Shown piece after piece: positions 37,266 through 49,290 of a stretch of DNA of 64,000 nt; the stretch's first letter is position 1; the number at the start of each line of letters is the position of its first letter. This DNA comes from Taeniopygia guttata (Eukaryota > Chordata > Aves > Passeriformes > Estrildidae). The stretch spans positions 8,016,501-8,080,500 of the forward strand of contig NC_133043.1 of NCBI RefSeq assembly GCF_048771995.1. Reading direction: 5' to 3'. The notes below the pieces were generated by a model. The model worked only from the letters and a program-made list of their open reading frames with translations, did no database searches and was not told where the DNA came from. Made by a program: the position numbers and the translations under genes.

Positions 37266-39768
37266 GAGCGCGGCCCCGGCCTGGCCTCTGCCGTTCGCAC
37301 CGGGAACAGCAGCGCGGCACATCCAGCTGCGGGACCGGGCACTGGCACTGCCCCGCAGGGGCTCTGCCGCCTTCCAGAGGGATGGTGGCAGCAGGGACAC
37401 GCCTTTTGTAACCCCGAGGGAGGTGAGGCACCGTGGGGACGGGACACGGAGGGTCCGAACCGCTGGTGAGGGATGGGGCAAGGTGTGCCCCCCAGGTTGT
37501 GTCCTGAGAGATGGGGGGATGAAGGCATGGGGGGTGGGTGCCCAGAGGGGCTGTGGGGACACAAACCAAACCCATCTGCCTTCGTGTGGGAGCAACTCAA
37601 GACAAGCAGAGAGGTCTCACATCCATCTGGGAGTTCATAAAAAGCCAATACGGGGGAAAAGAATCCTGGATATTTAAGAAAGAAGTTGGAAAGACTAGAA
37701 AACCTTGGAGCGCAGCCTTGGGATGGGAGTGTGGTGTTTTTACAACACAAAAACTCTGAGGCCGTGGAAACGGGGATCTTTTGTCCCAAGCATCCTTGTG
37801 ACACTTCCTCTGAAAAGTCACTGGAGCTGATGCCAAGCTCCTGGAGCTCCTCTGCAGGTGGGAGCCCACCCAAAACACCATTCCCCCAGTTCCATCCAGT
37901 TCCAGCACATCCCATAATAATTGCCCTTTCCACCCGTGTCCCGCAGCCAGGGCTGGAGGTTTTTGGTGAGGGGGAAGATCAAAACCACAGGATGCAGAGC
38001 TCCTTTTCCACAGGGAGCAGGAACCTCTCAGCTCCACCAGCTCTCCCAAAACACGACAACAGGGTTGATGCCATCTGTCACAGCCTCACTGGCCCCTGGG
38101 TTTGTTCAGCAGCATCCTTGGGAAGAAAAACTAGCTGCCATTGCCTTCTTACAATATACCTGAATGGCAATAGAATCCTAGGATGGTTTGGGTTGGAAGG
38201 GACCACGAGTCTCATCTGCTGATACGGGGTACAAGGCCAAGGAAAGCAGGGCTCAGTTTGCCCCTGAAAAGCCTCTTTTAAATGCCTTGAAACCTTCCCT
38301 GCTGTGGTTTCTAGAGGAGCCTGGTGCTGCTCAGATCTCCTGCAATGCTCCTCCACACCCAGGGACAGGACCTGCCCCAGCAGCAGCCCCCTCCCAGCCT
38401 TGGGTGGGCAGTGAGCAGCAGGACCTTGCTGGCTCTGGGCTGCTGGGGACAGATCCCACCCTGGAGGATTTTGTGGCATGAGAGGGAGGAATATCTCTTG
38501 CTCAGAGATCCCAGCCTTGGGCCCAGCACATCGCTCCGGGGGCTTCCAGCACCCTGCACAGGATGGTCTCCCAGCCCTGGGAAGCACAGTGCTGTGTCCC
38601 CTCCCTGCTTTCCTTGGAACACAGACCAGCCAGGACACTTCTGGCCAGGCTGTGGAGCGTTTGCTCCACAAAGGGAAGTGCCCTGCAGAGCGTCTCCCCA
38701 GCAGTGACGCAACAACCAGTCCTTGCTGCCTTGGGGTTTTCAGTCATTTCTTTTGCTTCCTCATTGCCCAATGCTCAGCAGGGTTGGCACAGGTGGCAGT
38801 GACCCTCCTCTCTTCCCCTCTAAGGGCTCCTCCATGGAAAGACACATCCCACAGCACACAAGCTTGGAGCAGGGCACAGGCAGGGCCGTGGCAGTGATGG
38901 GTTTTGTCAGCCGTTGTTTATTCCACCTCAAGGTTGTCCTGTCTCTCCCCAAATGCAGGGAGAAGAGCTGGCACCTTGGCACAGGTCCCTGCTTGCCACC
39001 TGCACCTCACCCTTTGCTCACCCCTGAGTCACAGGCAGGGAACACCCCCACCCCCCAGCACAGCCTGTGTCAGGCTGTCTGTGCCCAGACACCCACCCTG
39101 GCACCTGCCGGGCTCTCCCTTCTCCACCCGCTTCCAACCACACCTTCAAAGGAGCCACCAGGAACCAAAAGCTCCCTCCACCCTCCTTTCTGCCAGAACT
39201 GGGAGCAGATTTGCTGAGCATGAAGCTGTGGAAGGCAGAGGGCTGATGAGAGCACGAGCTCAGCGCCCTAAGAGGCACCACTCAGTCCAGGCTGCACCAC
39301 CCAAGGTCAGGCTAAAATTCCTGATCCTGCCTAGTCCCAGCTGTAAATTCAGCTGGTGCTCATCTGGAACCTGTAGCCAGTTGTGAATCAATAATTTATT
39401 TTGTGGTAAAATCCAGGATATATTGTCCTGTATAGACCTCTCAGCAACACAGCCGTGCCAAACCCGATCTGCAAAGGTTTCTCCTCAGCCCCACATCTCA
39501 GGGACGGAGGGAGCTGAAGGTGTTGTGGTAAAAGAACAGCCCAGCACTGATGGTGATGGAGCAGGTGCAGCTCCCGAGGGGTTGAGCTCTGCCAGCCCCG
39601 GGATGAATCAGGCTGTGAAAGCCGACAGGACCGGCCCTACAGCCGCTGCCCACTGCCCCAGCCCAGCCGTGGGATACGCCTGGGCTGTGCCAGCCTGCCC
39701 CTACCTGCCACCCCGGAGTGCCCACCACTGGGATGTGGGGTCAGGAGGACCCCTTGGACATGCCTGGT
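37266..39768. other. Intergenic region 5' of RHBDF2
   Basis: Only a short CR1 remnant near 38.17 kb was recognised. No coding or RNA gene was seen. Confidence 0.6.
38167..38290 (-). mobile_element. CR1 LINE 3' remnant
   Basis: The plus strand has AGAATCCTAGGATGGTTTGG and GTTGGAAGGGACCACGAG, the reverse complement of a CR1 3' tail. Similarity fades after about 50 bases, so the far end is uncertain. Confidence 0.75.
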
Positions 39769-40188
39769 AGTCCTAATGGTGGCCAGTTCTACTAGTGATT
39801 GGTCCTAATAATGACTGGTCCTAATACTGAGCAGTTCTTATCTGGTTGTAATATGATCAGTCCTAAGAGGGCTGATCCTAACAGTAACCAGTCCTAATGG
39901 TGACTGGTCCTAATAGTGCCTGGTTCTTATAGTGGCTGGTCCAAATAATGCCCAGTCTAATGCTGACCAGTCCTAATAGTGACCAGTTCTTCTACTGAGC
40001 AGCCTTAATAGCGACCGTTCCTAGTAATGACCATTCCTAATGGTTACCACTCCTAATAGTAATGGGTCCGAATAGCGGCCAGTTCTAATCGTGACCAGTC
40101 CTAATAGTGCTGGTCCTAAAAGCGTCCATTCCTAACAAGGCCAGTTCTTATAGCGGCTGGTCCCAATAGCGCCCAGTCCTGCCAGTGC
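39769..40188. repeat. 16-bp minisatellite, about 26 degenerate copies
   Basis: The unit consensus is near CAGTCCTAATAGTGAC. Copies are diverged but keep the 16-base period with few length changes. The array abuts the CpG-rich block, and its last copies become richer in CpG. Confidence 0.92.
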
Positions 40189-40189
40189 C

Positions 40190-41200
40190 GGTACTCCCGG
40201 CTCCCGGTGCGGCGGGGAGGCCGCAGGGCTCATTCCCTATGGGGCATTCCCGATGGATGAGGCCGGTGCCCGGTGGGACCGCGGCAGAGACCCCATCCCG
40301 GGATACGCCCCGGGACACGCCCCGGGATACAACTCGGGATATAACTCGGGATACAACTCGGGATACAACTCGGGATACACACACGGGACACGCCCACGGG
40401 ACACGCCCACGGGACACGCCCCGGGACATCCCACGGGATACGCCCACGGGACACGCCCCGCCCAGGTGGAGGCGGCGGCGGCTGCCGCGGGACCGGCACC
40501 GGGACGGGCACCGGGAGCGGCACCGGGAGTGGGCCGAGGTGAGCGGGGCCGAGCCGAGCCGAGCCGGGAGGGGAGGGGCGGGGCGGGATCCCGGTGCCTC
40601 CGCGCCGCTTCGCTCCGTGGCCGCCCGGTTTGTTGCTGCTGCTTTGTGAGCGCCGCGTCCCGCCAGCTTCCTCCTCCGCCTCGCTCCTCCCTACCGGCCC
40701 AGCACGGCACGGCACGGCCCGGACACTTTGCGGGCCGGGGGTCGCTGCACGCATCCCCCTTCCTCCAGTCCGGACGGGTGGCGGGGCCGGGCTCTTCCTC
40801 CTCCTCCTCTCCATCACAGCGGGAAGTGGGTGCGTGTCCCGCCGGCCGCAGAGAAAGCCCTGCCCGCCCCTCGGCCGAGGCAGGGAGGAAAGCTCTAAGC
40901 CACTTTCTGGCGGCCCGGTAACCGGGTGGGTGTTTTTTGTGTGTGTTCGCTGCTTTTCTCCCTCCCCAGGAGCGGCAGGCGGGCAGCGGAGGGTCCCGGA
41001 CCCCGACCCCGGGTATCCTCCTGCCCTCCCGCCCGCCGGGGCTTTGTTGTTGTGGCTCTTTGAGCTTTGCTGGAGGGCTCCGGGACGCTCGCACGTGCTG
41101 CTGGAGTGGCGAGTGCTGCCACCAACCCTCCGCAGGCGAACAAGGTCCTTGCAGAGCAGAGGGTCGCTCATCCTCTGTCTGTGTGTACATCCATCCCGCC
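40190..41200 (+). promoter_or_regulatory. CpG-rich block, likely RHBDF2 promoter and non-coding first exon
   Basis: About 1 kb of very GC- and CpG-rich DNA about 10 kb upstream of the RHBDF2 start codon, on the expected side. Human RHBDF2 also begins with a non-coding exon far upstream. A good donor, GCCGAG|GTGAGC, lies at 40538/40539 and could end the first exon. No TATA box is evident. The exact transcription start cannot be read from sequence alone. Confidence 0.6.
40297..40466. repeat. 12-bp GC-rich tandem repeat in the CpG block
   Basis: Units related to CCCCGGGATACG and AACTCGGGATAC, changing to CACGGGACACGCC towards the 3' side. It lies next to the 16-bp array and upstream of the candidate first-exon donor. 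Confidence 0.88.
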
Positions 41201-44017
41201 GGGAGCAGAGGGATGCTGTGCCCTGGGTGTTTTAGGCAGATTTTTGCTGTTGATCCTCCAGGTTTGGGATAGGGGCGTGAGGCTGAGCTCTGCCCTGCCC
41301 TGCTTTGCTGCCAGGCCAGCAGGACTGGGCAGAGACCGTCCTTGCAGGCTTCCTACAGGCAGCTTGTGGTGCCCACGGTGATCTGAGACCCCGCAGTTCT
41401 CGCTCAGCCCCCCAGGCCCACGTCCTGCAGGGGGAAGAGCACCTGAGAGGCTGCACTGTGACCACTGGGTCCCTGTGGCAAGAGGAAGTGTCCGCCTTCT
41501 TCCCCAGCGTGGCGTCATCCTTCTCGGCACCAGCAGCCAGGACATTCTCCTGCTTGCACGTTCCCAGTCCCTGGATGGTTTTTGCTGGGGATTTCCAGGG
41601 TGAACTCATCGTGCTGCTGCTGTCCTGGGCACACAGGCTCCAACCCAGCTGGGAAATTGGGGAGTGCACCCCCCCACAGTGCCATGGCTGTCCTGGGCCA
41701 GGAAACACTGCCCTCTCAGCTCACTCCACTGTGCCCTCTGAAGCAGCATCCTTTGGCTCCTGTCTTTTTCCCAAGTGGGATAATAACCAGTTTGGAATTG
41801 TCCCACCTCCAAAATGAGCTGGAGGGTTCAGCTGCAGCTGAGTTTAGGTGAAACCAGAGCTGCCTCTGCTACCCTGGTCAACTCTGGCTTCACATGTGGC
41901 TCTCTGGGCTCGCAGCTGGGCTCTGCCCTTCCAGCTCCTGTGCAGTTAATGGGGTGATCACCACCTTTTGCTGCTTGCTCATGTGGCAGAGGCACTGCTG
42001 CGGCTGTTCTGGGGCACCTGGAGGTGCTGCAAGCCCCGGAGTGAGAAAGGGCAAACCACAGAGTGGGGTTTGACACCACAATAGAGCCCTGATGCAAATT
42101 CACCGAGCCCGGTGTTGTCTCCCGGTGCACGTGTGAGTGCTCGGTGTCGCTGCAGGAACAAAAGATGCCCTGTGGATGCTGGAGAGCAGCTCGGAGCTGG
42201 GGATGCAGGGCACGGGGCGTGAATCTGCTGGGGAGGGGACTGCTGGGTGGCCTCAGGGGGAATGCACTCATTGGGATGCGCTGGGGGACCTGGGGAATGT
42301 GGGCTGTGTTTGGGCTGCGATGAAAGACAAGCTGTCCTCTGGTTCCGTGTTTTTGTCCTTGTGATGCTGCTCCTGTTTAGCTCTTACACTGAAGCCGGGG
42401 GATCCCCAAAATACATCCTTATTCCTTCCCTTAGGTTGTTCCTGAGCTGAAAACAGCCCTTGGGACCAGCCAGGAATCAGAACAGAGCTCATTACCAAAG
42501 AAAGTAGGAGACGGCTGGGGAGAACCAGCTGGTGGGGAGGTTGCAGAGCTGCCTAGACCAACATGGGGCTCCTGAGGCATTTCCACATTTTCTGTGGGCT
42601 GTAGGAGTCCTGCAGGGACCTGACCCAGAGGAGCAAGTGCAGGTTTGGTGCTGTCAGGGGCTCAGCACTGAAGAAGTCAATTAGTGCAAGCTGAAAATTA
42701 ATTACTTAAATCTCTACGAGGCCACAAGTGATGGGATCATGTACTGTCCTTTTGAGAGCTTTTTACCTAATGACTTTCGGTTTCTGCTGTCCTGCTGGCT
42801 GTGAGATGTGTGATAACACAGCAAGCTCCCAGCAGGGGTGGGCAGAGTCCCTTTTAATTACAGGCATCCAGCAGTTGTGGTCATTTGGGGGTGTGCAGTG
42901 CTTTGAGTTATGGTCATTTCCTGGCCTGGAGAGCTCTGTGTGTGCTGGTGGGTATGCAGGAAACCCTTGGCACCGGTGCCCCTTTTTCCCACTTAATCCC
43001 CGTTACTAAAAAACCAAAAAAAAACCCAAAAAAAAACCAACAAAAAAGCCGTTGTTTGGTGGTTGCTCTCTTAATGAGGTATTTAGGGTGGGGAATGGGC
43101 CCGGGGAGGAGCCCAGGCCAAGCCTGCCCTCTGCTTGCCCACCACACAGGACCCCTGTGTCTCCCTCGCATTCCAAGGCACTCCAAGGACCAGGGACTGG
43201 GTGTGTGGTCCCTCAGGGGATGCTCCTGCCTTACAGCCACCCCACAGGACCATCCCTCCCATCTGCAGGCACCTTCCTCAGCTGCTGCAGCTCCCAGGGC
43301 AACGGAGCCTCCCTCAAGCAGCTTCTGTTGGTTTGTGTTTTGTTGATTTATTGCTTAAAAGTGGCATTTCCTGGTGTAATTCCTCGGGTCTGACAGACCC
43401 GCCTGGGGCATCATGCATGTGGCCTGTGTCCCCCAAGATTCCCAGTGTGCCAGTGCCCCCTTCCAGCTTCACTCCCTGTGTGTGATGCTGCAGCTTGTGC
43501 TGGGGCCCTGATGGAGTTATTCCTGCCAGGAATTCCTGCAGGGATGCCAGCAGGGCTGGGAGTGACCTCCTGCCACGTGTGAGCCCAAAGGCTGCACTCT
43601 GTGCCCATGGGCAGCCAGGGGAAATCCCCAATCCTCCATGGAATGAGCAGGGACATGTCACCAGGGCTGTGCTGCTGTCATACAGCTTTCCCAAGAGTGA
43701 TCCCATAGCCAGTCACCTCTTGTACGTGGTGGTTTAACCCATTCCAAGCTCTGCTGGGGAGCACATGGAGGTGGCTCCTCAAAAAGCAGCATTCCCAGCC
43801 CCTGCTGAGCTGTGTGGCTTCCCTGTGGGGCTGGGATAACAGGCAGGAGGAGCATGAAGATGATTGAGGAGACCCCATCTCCAGCTCTTGGCAGCTGAGA
43901 GGCTGCAAAGTACCTGGCTGGCACAAGTCCATGGAGACGCTGTGGTGGGAAGAGCATCACACTCTGTAGGTACCAGTGAGTGTGGGATTCCCTGTGCCAG
44001 GCTTCCCTTCCCAGGCT

Positions 44018-44545
44018 TGCAGCGTGCTGGGTGGGGATGGATAGGGCTGTTCCCAGGCAGCCTTTCCTGGTCTGGGTGCATGTCTGGGTGCTGGGTGGGC
44101 ATGGATGGGGCTGTTCCCAGGCAGCCTTTCCTGGTCTGGGTGCATGTCTGGGTGCAGGTCTGGGTGCTGGGTGGGGATGGATGGGGCTGTTCCCAGGCAG
44201 CCTTTCCTGGTCTGGGTGCAGGTCTGGGTGCAGGTCTGGGTGCTGGGTGGGGATGGATGGGGCTGTTCCCAGGCAGCTTTTCCTGTGCTGGGTGCTGGGT
44301 GGGGATGGATGGAGATGGATGGGCTGTTCCTACGCAGCCTTCCCTCTGCAGGGTGCAGGTCTGGGTGCTGGGTAGGGATGGATGGGGCTGTTCCCAGGCA
44401 GCCTTTCCTGTGATGGGTGCTGGGTGGGGATGGATGGAGATGGATGGGGCTGTTCCCAGGCAGCCTTTTCTGTGCTGGGTGCAGGTCTGGGGCTGTTCCC
44501 AGGCAGCCTTCCCTCTGCAGGGTGCAGGTCTGGGTGCTTTGGGCC
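44018..44545. repeat. Compound minisatellite, units about 55-80 bp
   Basis: Units contain GGGCTGTTCCCAGGCAGCCT, TTCCTGGTCTGGGTGCA and GCTGGGTGGGGATGGATG, with inner repeats of GTCTGGGTGCAG. About eight copies. It yields long spurious frames on both strands. Confidence 0.92.
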
Positions 44546-46020
44546 TCCTGCAATCGGGAGGGAAAGGAAGGAAGCTGAGGAGTGGCCCACCCACGCTTGG
44601 CTGCTGCTGGTTGGGATGAGGGAGGAGCAGCTTCCCCCAGTTGTCCTGGGGCCAGGGAGCTCTGAGACTTTAATGGGGTGTCTGTGGGCAGCCTCCAGCC
44701 CCTGCCAGCGGAGGTGTCACCATCCACAGCCCAAAGGGACACCACAAGGTCCTTTTCCCCTCTCCTCAGGGAGATGCTGGCCCTGGAATGGGAAAGAAGG
44801 AGGCTGCTGTTGTCCACCCAGGGCTCCCCTCTGTTGCACAGGGCCTGGCAGGGCGAGGAGCACTTTCTAAAAGCCTTGGAGTGGCTGTGTTGAGATAAGG
44901 AGTCTGTTCCCAGAGATAGGGAGCTGCAGCCAAGGGGGCTCATCCTGCTGCCAGCCCAGGGCTCATCTTATCCCTGGGTGAGCCAAATTCCTGCACAGGG
45001 CTGAGCACCACCTCCCACTGCTGCCTCCCACACAGCGTGGGGATGGTCAGAGCCCAGGCAAGGGAACCCTCTGTAAATATGGGGAGTTTCTGCCAGTCCT
45101 GTGCTGCTCTGGGTGGCTCAGTGTGCTCTGAAACAGGCAGCAGGGGACTGGGGAAGTCTGCAAGCCCAGCCAGAGCCCTGACACCAAGAGCTGCTGCAAG
45201 AATGAGTGTTCAGCAGAATAACCAGAGGGAGGAGTGTCCCCTCCAGCCCACTGACCTTTCATACAAAGAATTTTGCTTCCAGGAGGGAAGTGGGAGTGAA
45301 CTCAGTAATGACCTGCAGCATAGGGATGGCAGGCACATGGCCTGCAGGCAGACTGTCCCCTTCCCTTGGGTAAAAACCAACTTGGGGCCACTCAGCCCCT
45401 TCCAGAAGGTGCAGCCAGGGCTGAAACACTTGCACCATCATGTCTGTGCACTCTGTGTTTAAGGCAAGCTAATAAGGAATTGGAGTAGATTTGAGTAATT
45501 AATCAGTTCTTCAAGTTAAATCAGAATTGGGAAAAAGGAAAAAGATCTTTCCCTGTGTGTCTGTGACCCTGCCTGTGGAGCAGCTGACCCTTCTGCACAT
45601 TCACCAGAGGAGCTGCTTCACTTCCCTTGCTCCTGGTGGAGATTTTGGCCCTTTGCTCTCCCCAAAGCCATTGGGGTGACCCAAAACCTCCACGTGCATG
45701 TTCCTCACTTGGCTTCAGCTCCAGCCTGAGGAAGAGGCCGGTGGGCTGAGGGTCCCCTTGTGCAGCCACAGCCACTCCAGCAGCTCCCACCAGCTTTGCA
45801 GGGAGCAGAGGAAGGGTTTGTGCCGTGCTGCCTGGTTGGGATTGTTGTGCTGTGAGGGTCTGTGGGGACACGTGGGGTGGGTGGCCAGTGGCAGAGAGGG
45901 ACCCCAGCCCACCCCAGCAGGCTGGGAGGCCTTTGGGTGCCAGCACTCGCTCTGCTGGACTGGGTGGGGGTTGTTGTACAGGTAAAAATTAACAAGAGTG
46001 GGAAATGGGCTGTGGAAACC

Positions 46021-46615
46021 TGTCGGAATCTGTGGGTATTGGTGATTCCGAGATTGTAGAAAGTCTCTGGCTTTCTGCCCCGCTGCCAAAGAAAAGCCAT
46101 AATTGGTCTGTGCTGTTTCAAGGCTGTTTATTCTGTTTATCTCTAACATGTTCTGCTGCCCTGCCGCAGCTCTGTCCTGCAGGGCAGCGTGTGGGGCTCT
46201 GCCCTCAGTGGGATGGTACAAACATTAAATACCACAAACTACCTGTGCTGGATTTACAATAACGTGCCAATATCTGTCACCTACGTTGAACAGTGTGTCC
46301 CCAGCCTGAACCAACAGAAAAATGCCAACACCACAGTGAAACATGGAGGGCATGAAGAAGGAGAAAAAGGACAAGACACACCCAATTTCCTCCAGCTTGT
46401 CCCCTCTGAACCCCTAATCTAGAAATCTAAAATTTTACTTTTGCACCCGTGTCACACTTAATTATTACTGATATCAAACACTCAAAGCTTGTAATTCATC
46501 CTGTAAGATTGAAAACTCTTTTCCATGGACAGAGATCACAGACAGTGTCTGTGGGGGCTCTGTCCAGGGTCCCAGACCAGTCAGGGCAGCCAGAGGGAAG
46601 CCCTGGATTCCCACA
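46021..46615 (-). mobile_element. Solo LTR, endogenous retrovirus (ERVK-like), copy 1
   Basis: A 595-bp element starting TGTCGG and ending CCCACA, flanked by a perfect 6-bp duplication GAAACC (46015-46020 and 46616-46621). On the minus strand AATAAA lies about 100 bases before the end, marking R-U5. It is the same family as 54042-54659. No internal retroviral region lies beside it, so it is a recombined solo LTR. The intact duplication and close match to the second copy point to recent activity. Confidence 0.9.
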
Positions 46616-49135
46616 GAAACCCTCCACATGGCTCTTTCCCCCAGCTGCCAGGCATTGTAGGCAAATCCTTCCCTCGTGGCCCCACTCTCCGTGTCCCCGT
46701 GTCCCCGTATCAGCAGGCCCAGCGTGGCTCCCCCACCCACCATGCTCTGTGTCTGTCTCCTCAGCTGCTTTCCTTCCTCCCTCCCGGGGCGTGCCGTGCT
46801 CCAGCTCAGCAAACTTGCTGCCATTGCCCAACGTCCTTCCTTCCCCACGGGGGAAAATGGGAGAGGATGTTCTAATGGTGGCTCGGTGAGGCGTGTGCTG
46901 GCTGGTCAGAGGGGAGCTCAGCACTCCTCCATGCCCCACCTTCCTGCCCCAGCGACCACGGAGATGGGGATTTAAGCCCCTGTGGGTGTCCGTGCTGACC
47001 GTGTGGCTCAGTGATAAGGGAGAGGGCAGAAAACCATCTCCTCTGAAGCACAGAGGGCCTCTCTCACGACTCAGTGCAAAACCCTGCATCTCACTTTTGC
47101 CACCCAGAGCTGTTGTGACAGGGTTGAGACACGTGGGGGAAAAAAATGGAGTGGTTTTATTTTTTTTTTCCTCCAATAATATGATTTTATTTCAAAAGCT
47201 GTTTGTGCTTTGGCTCCTTTTCTCCAGCCCTGAAACTTGAGACTGCAAAATGGTAAAAAGCTTTTTGAAAGGGAGCAGAAGCAGAGGAGGTGCTGGGTCT
47301 CTGCTTGGGTGCTCAATGCTCAGAGCAGTTGCAAAATTGAGTTTCCTATCTGGAGCTCTTAATAACTGGGAGCACCTTTTAACGCAGCTCCAGCCTTGAG
47401 AGAGGTCTTTAACGTGCTCATTAATCATTTATGGGCAGCAGCAGCAGCTCTGCCTGATGGGCTCTTGGGTGCCAGCACTGGCAGAGGCTGTGGGGGTGTT
47501 TGGGGGCCCTGTGGCATTTCTGGCCCCTTTCTCCCTGCCCATGGAGGTGGAGAGGAAGAGCTGGGGCTCATCGTGCTCAGGGTGATGAATATGATGGTGC
47601 TTGTGGGGGTCCCACTCCCTGCCCCACACCCTTGGGTGGCTTAGAGCTGCTTTGTCCTCCAGCTGAACTGCAGCAGATGGAAACTGTGTTATTCCAGTGA
47701 TGTCCCTTCCCCCAGTGCCAACAGGCTCGGGGAGAGAGACCCCAATCCTTCTCCAAGCATCCATGAGCCCACTGCACTCCAGCCAGGGCTGCTCTGCAGG
47801 GTTGTCTCTGCTGTCTTGTGCTTTGGCTGTCCCAGTTCTGCTCACCTGGCCTTGCTGATGGTCCTTTCGTGTTGCTTGGACCGTCCCAGCGTGTCTGCAG
47901 TGACACTTTGTATGAACCACATCGTTTTTTCCATCACTTTCTTCCTCGGGTGTGCTTCCTCTGGTCAGTGCTTGTTGTGATTCGCCCTGGGGCTGGGAGC
48001 CAGCCCTGCTCACTTTCCTTGTGCCTTTTTTTTGTTGAAGGCTCCAACCTCATCCCAGTTGCTCCCCAGTGATGCCAGCACATCTGTCCTCTTGGGAAAG
48101 GGTGGGGCCTTCACCCCCTGCTGCTGTGGGAGCACAGGCTGTGTCCCTCCCTCGATGTCAGCCTTTGGTGACCTTCACTGCTCAGGAGCTTTGGGAGGGG
48201 AGGTGGTGAAAGTGGGGGATCTCTCCTTACCAACCAGACCAGGTGGTCCTCCCTCCCCCTGCCCATTTATCACTCCAACAATGGCAGCAGCCCAATGCAC
48301 AGAGATCTTTCCCAGCCTAAAGTGACAACATGCTGCCCCCAGAACCCTTCTTCCAGCCCAAAGCACACTCCTACCAAGCTTGTGGCTGCCAGTTCCCATC
48401 CCGAGTCACCCCTTGCTGCTGTGACCTGCCTTGTCCCCGCAGCAGGGCACTGCTCAGCCATCCCCCCACGTCAGCTCGGCACGTCACCACCTCTCACTTC
48501 CTTTTTCTGTCCCCAGCACAAAGCCACCACGTCCACCCTGAGCGTCCAAGGACTGGGCTGAGGCTCCCTGGGGACCTGCAGCCCAGCTGTGCCCTGCAGT
48601 GGGGCAGCTGGTGCCAGGGCTGGGGGGTGACAGGGACTGCAGGGGACCTGGAGGGCCAAGCCTGTGCCAGGCTGTCTCTGCATGGAGGCACTGTCTGGCC
48701 CATTGCCACGCTGAGCACGAGCTCCAGAGGGCTTGGGCACCAGCAGCAGGCACATGGCGAGCTGGAAAACACCTTCCCAGCGCTGTCCTCTGGGGATTTC
48801 TCTGCCTGGCACGGGATAAGGCTCTTGGTGGCTCAGGATCTGTGCTCAGGGGGTGGCAAAGGAGCCTTGAGCCCTCAGGGGCCGCTGCCCTCCTCCTCCT
48901 CCCACTCAGTGCCAAGTGTGCCGAGGCACAGAGCCGTGACCGGCGCTGCTCTGGCCATGGGAGCGTGACTGGCCAGCAGCTGCCCAGGCTGTGCCAGCTC
49001 CCCTGGGACTGAGTCACCTCGGGAGAGGCCAGCCCAGCCCTCCACCCCTGCCTGGGCAGCTGCTGGGAAGCCAGACCAGGATTTGAAACGTGCTGCAAAG
49101 CTGCTTTGCTGGGAAGCACAGAGATATGAGACTGT

Positions 49136-49290
49136 CCGGGGTGTGGTGGGAGCAACTGGGGATGGGATTTTGGCATGGGGGTGTGATGGGAGCAATTGGG
49201 GATGGGATTTTGGCATGGGGGTGTGATGGGAGCAACTGGGGATGGGATTTTGGCATGGGGGTGTGATGGGAGCAATTTGGGATGGGGGTG
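49136..49290. repeat. 40-bp minisatellite, about four copies
   Basis: Units read GGGTGTGATGGGAGCAACTG then GGGATGGGATTTTGGCATG, nearly identical between copies, which suggests recent expansion. Confidence 0.9.

Noticed and set aside
35896-37933. Open frames of 370-607 residues on both strands with WKLLQEG or CSRRDGTALAG-type repeats
   Set aside because: They are translations of the 20/21-bp minisatellite; frames on both strands are open at once and no domain is present.
40230-41235. Open frames over 200 residues in the CpG-rich block
   Set aside because: GC-rich DNA has few stops; the translations are Pro/Arg/Gly-rich, lack any family resemblance and overlap on both strands.
43779-44943. 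Open frames of 250-328 residues around 44 kb
   Set aside because: Produced by the tandem array at 44018-44545, with the same motif repeating in every frame.
46189-46422. 77-residue frame repeated at 46189 and 54211
   Set aside because: It lies wholly inside the two solo LTR copies and does not resemble a retroviral protein; the repetition reflects the LTR family.
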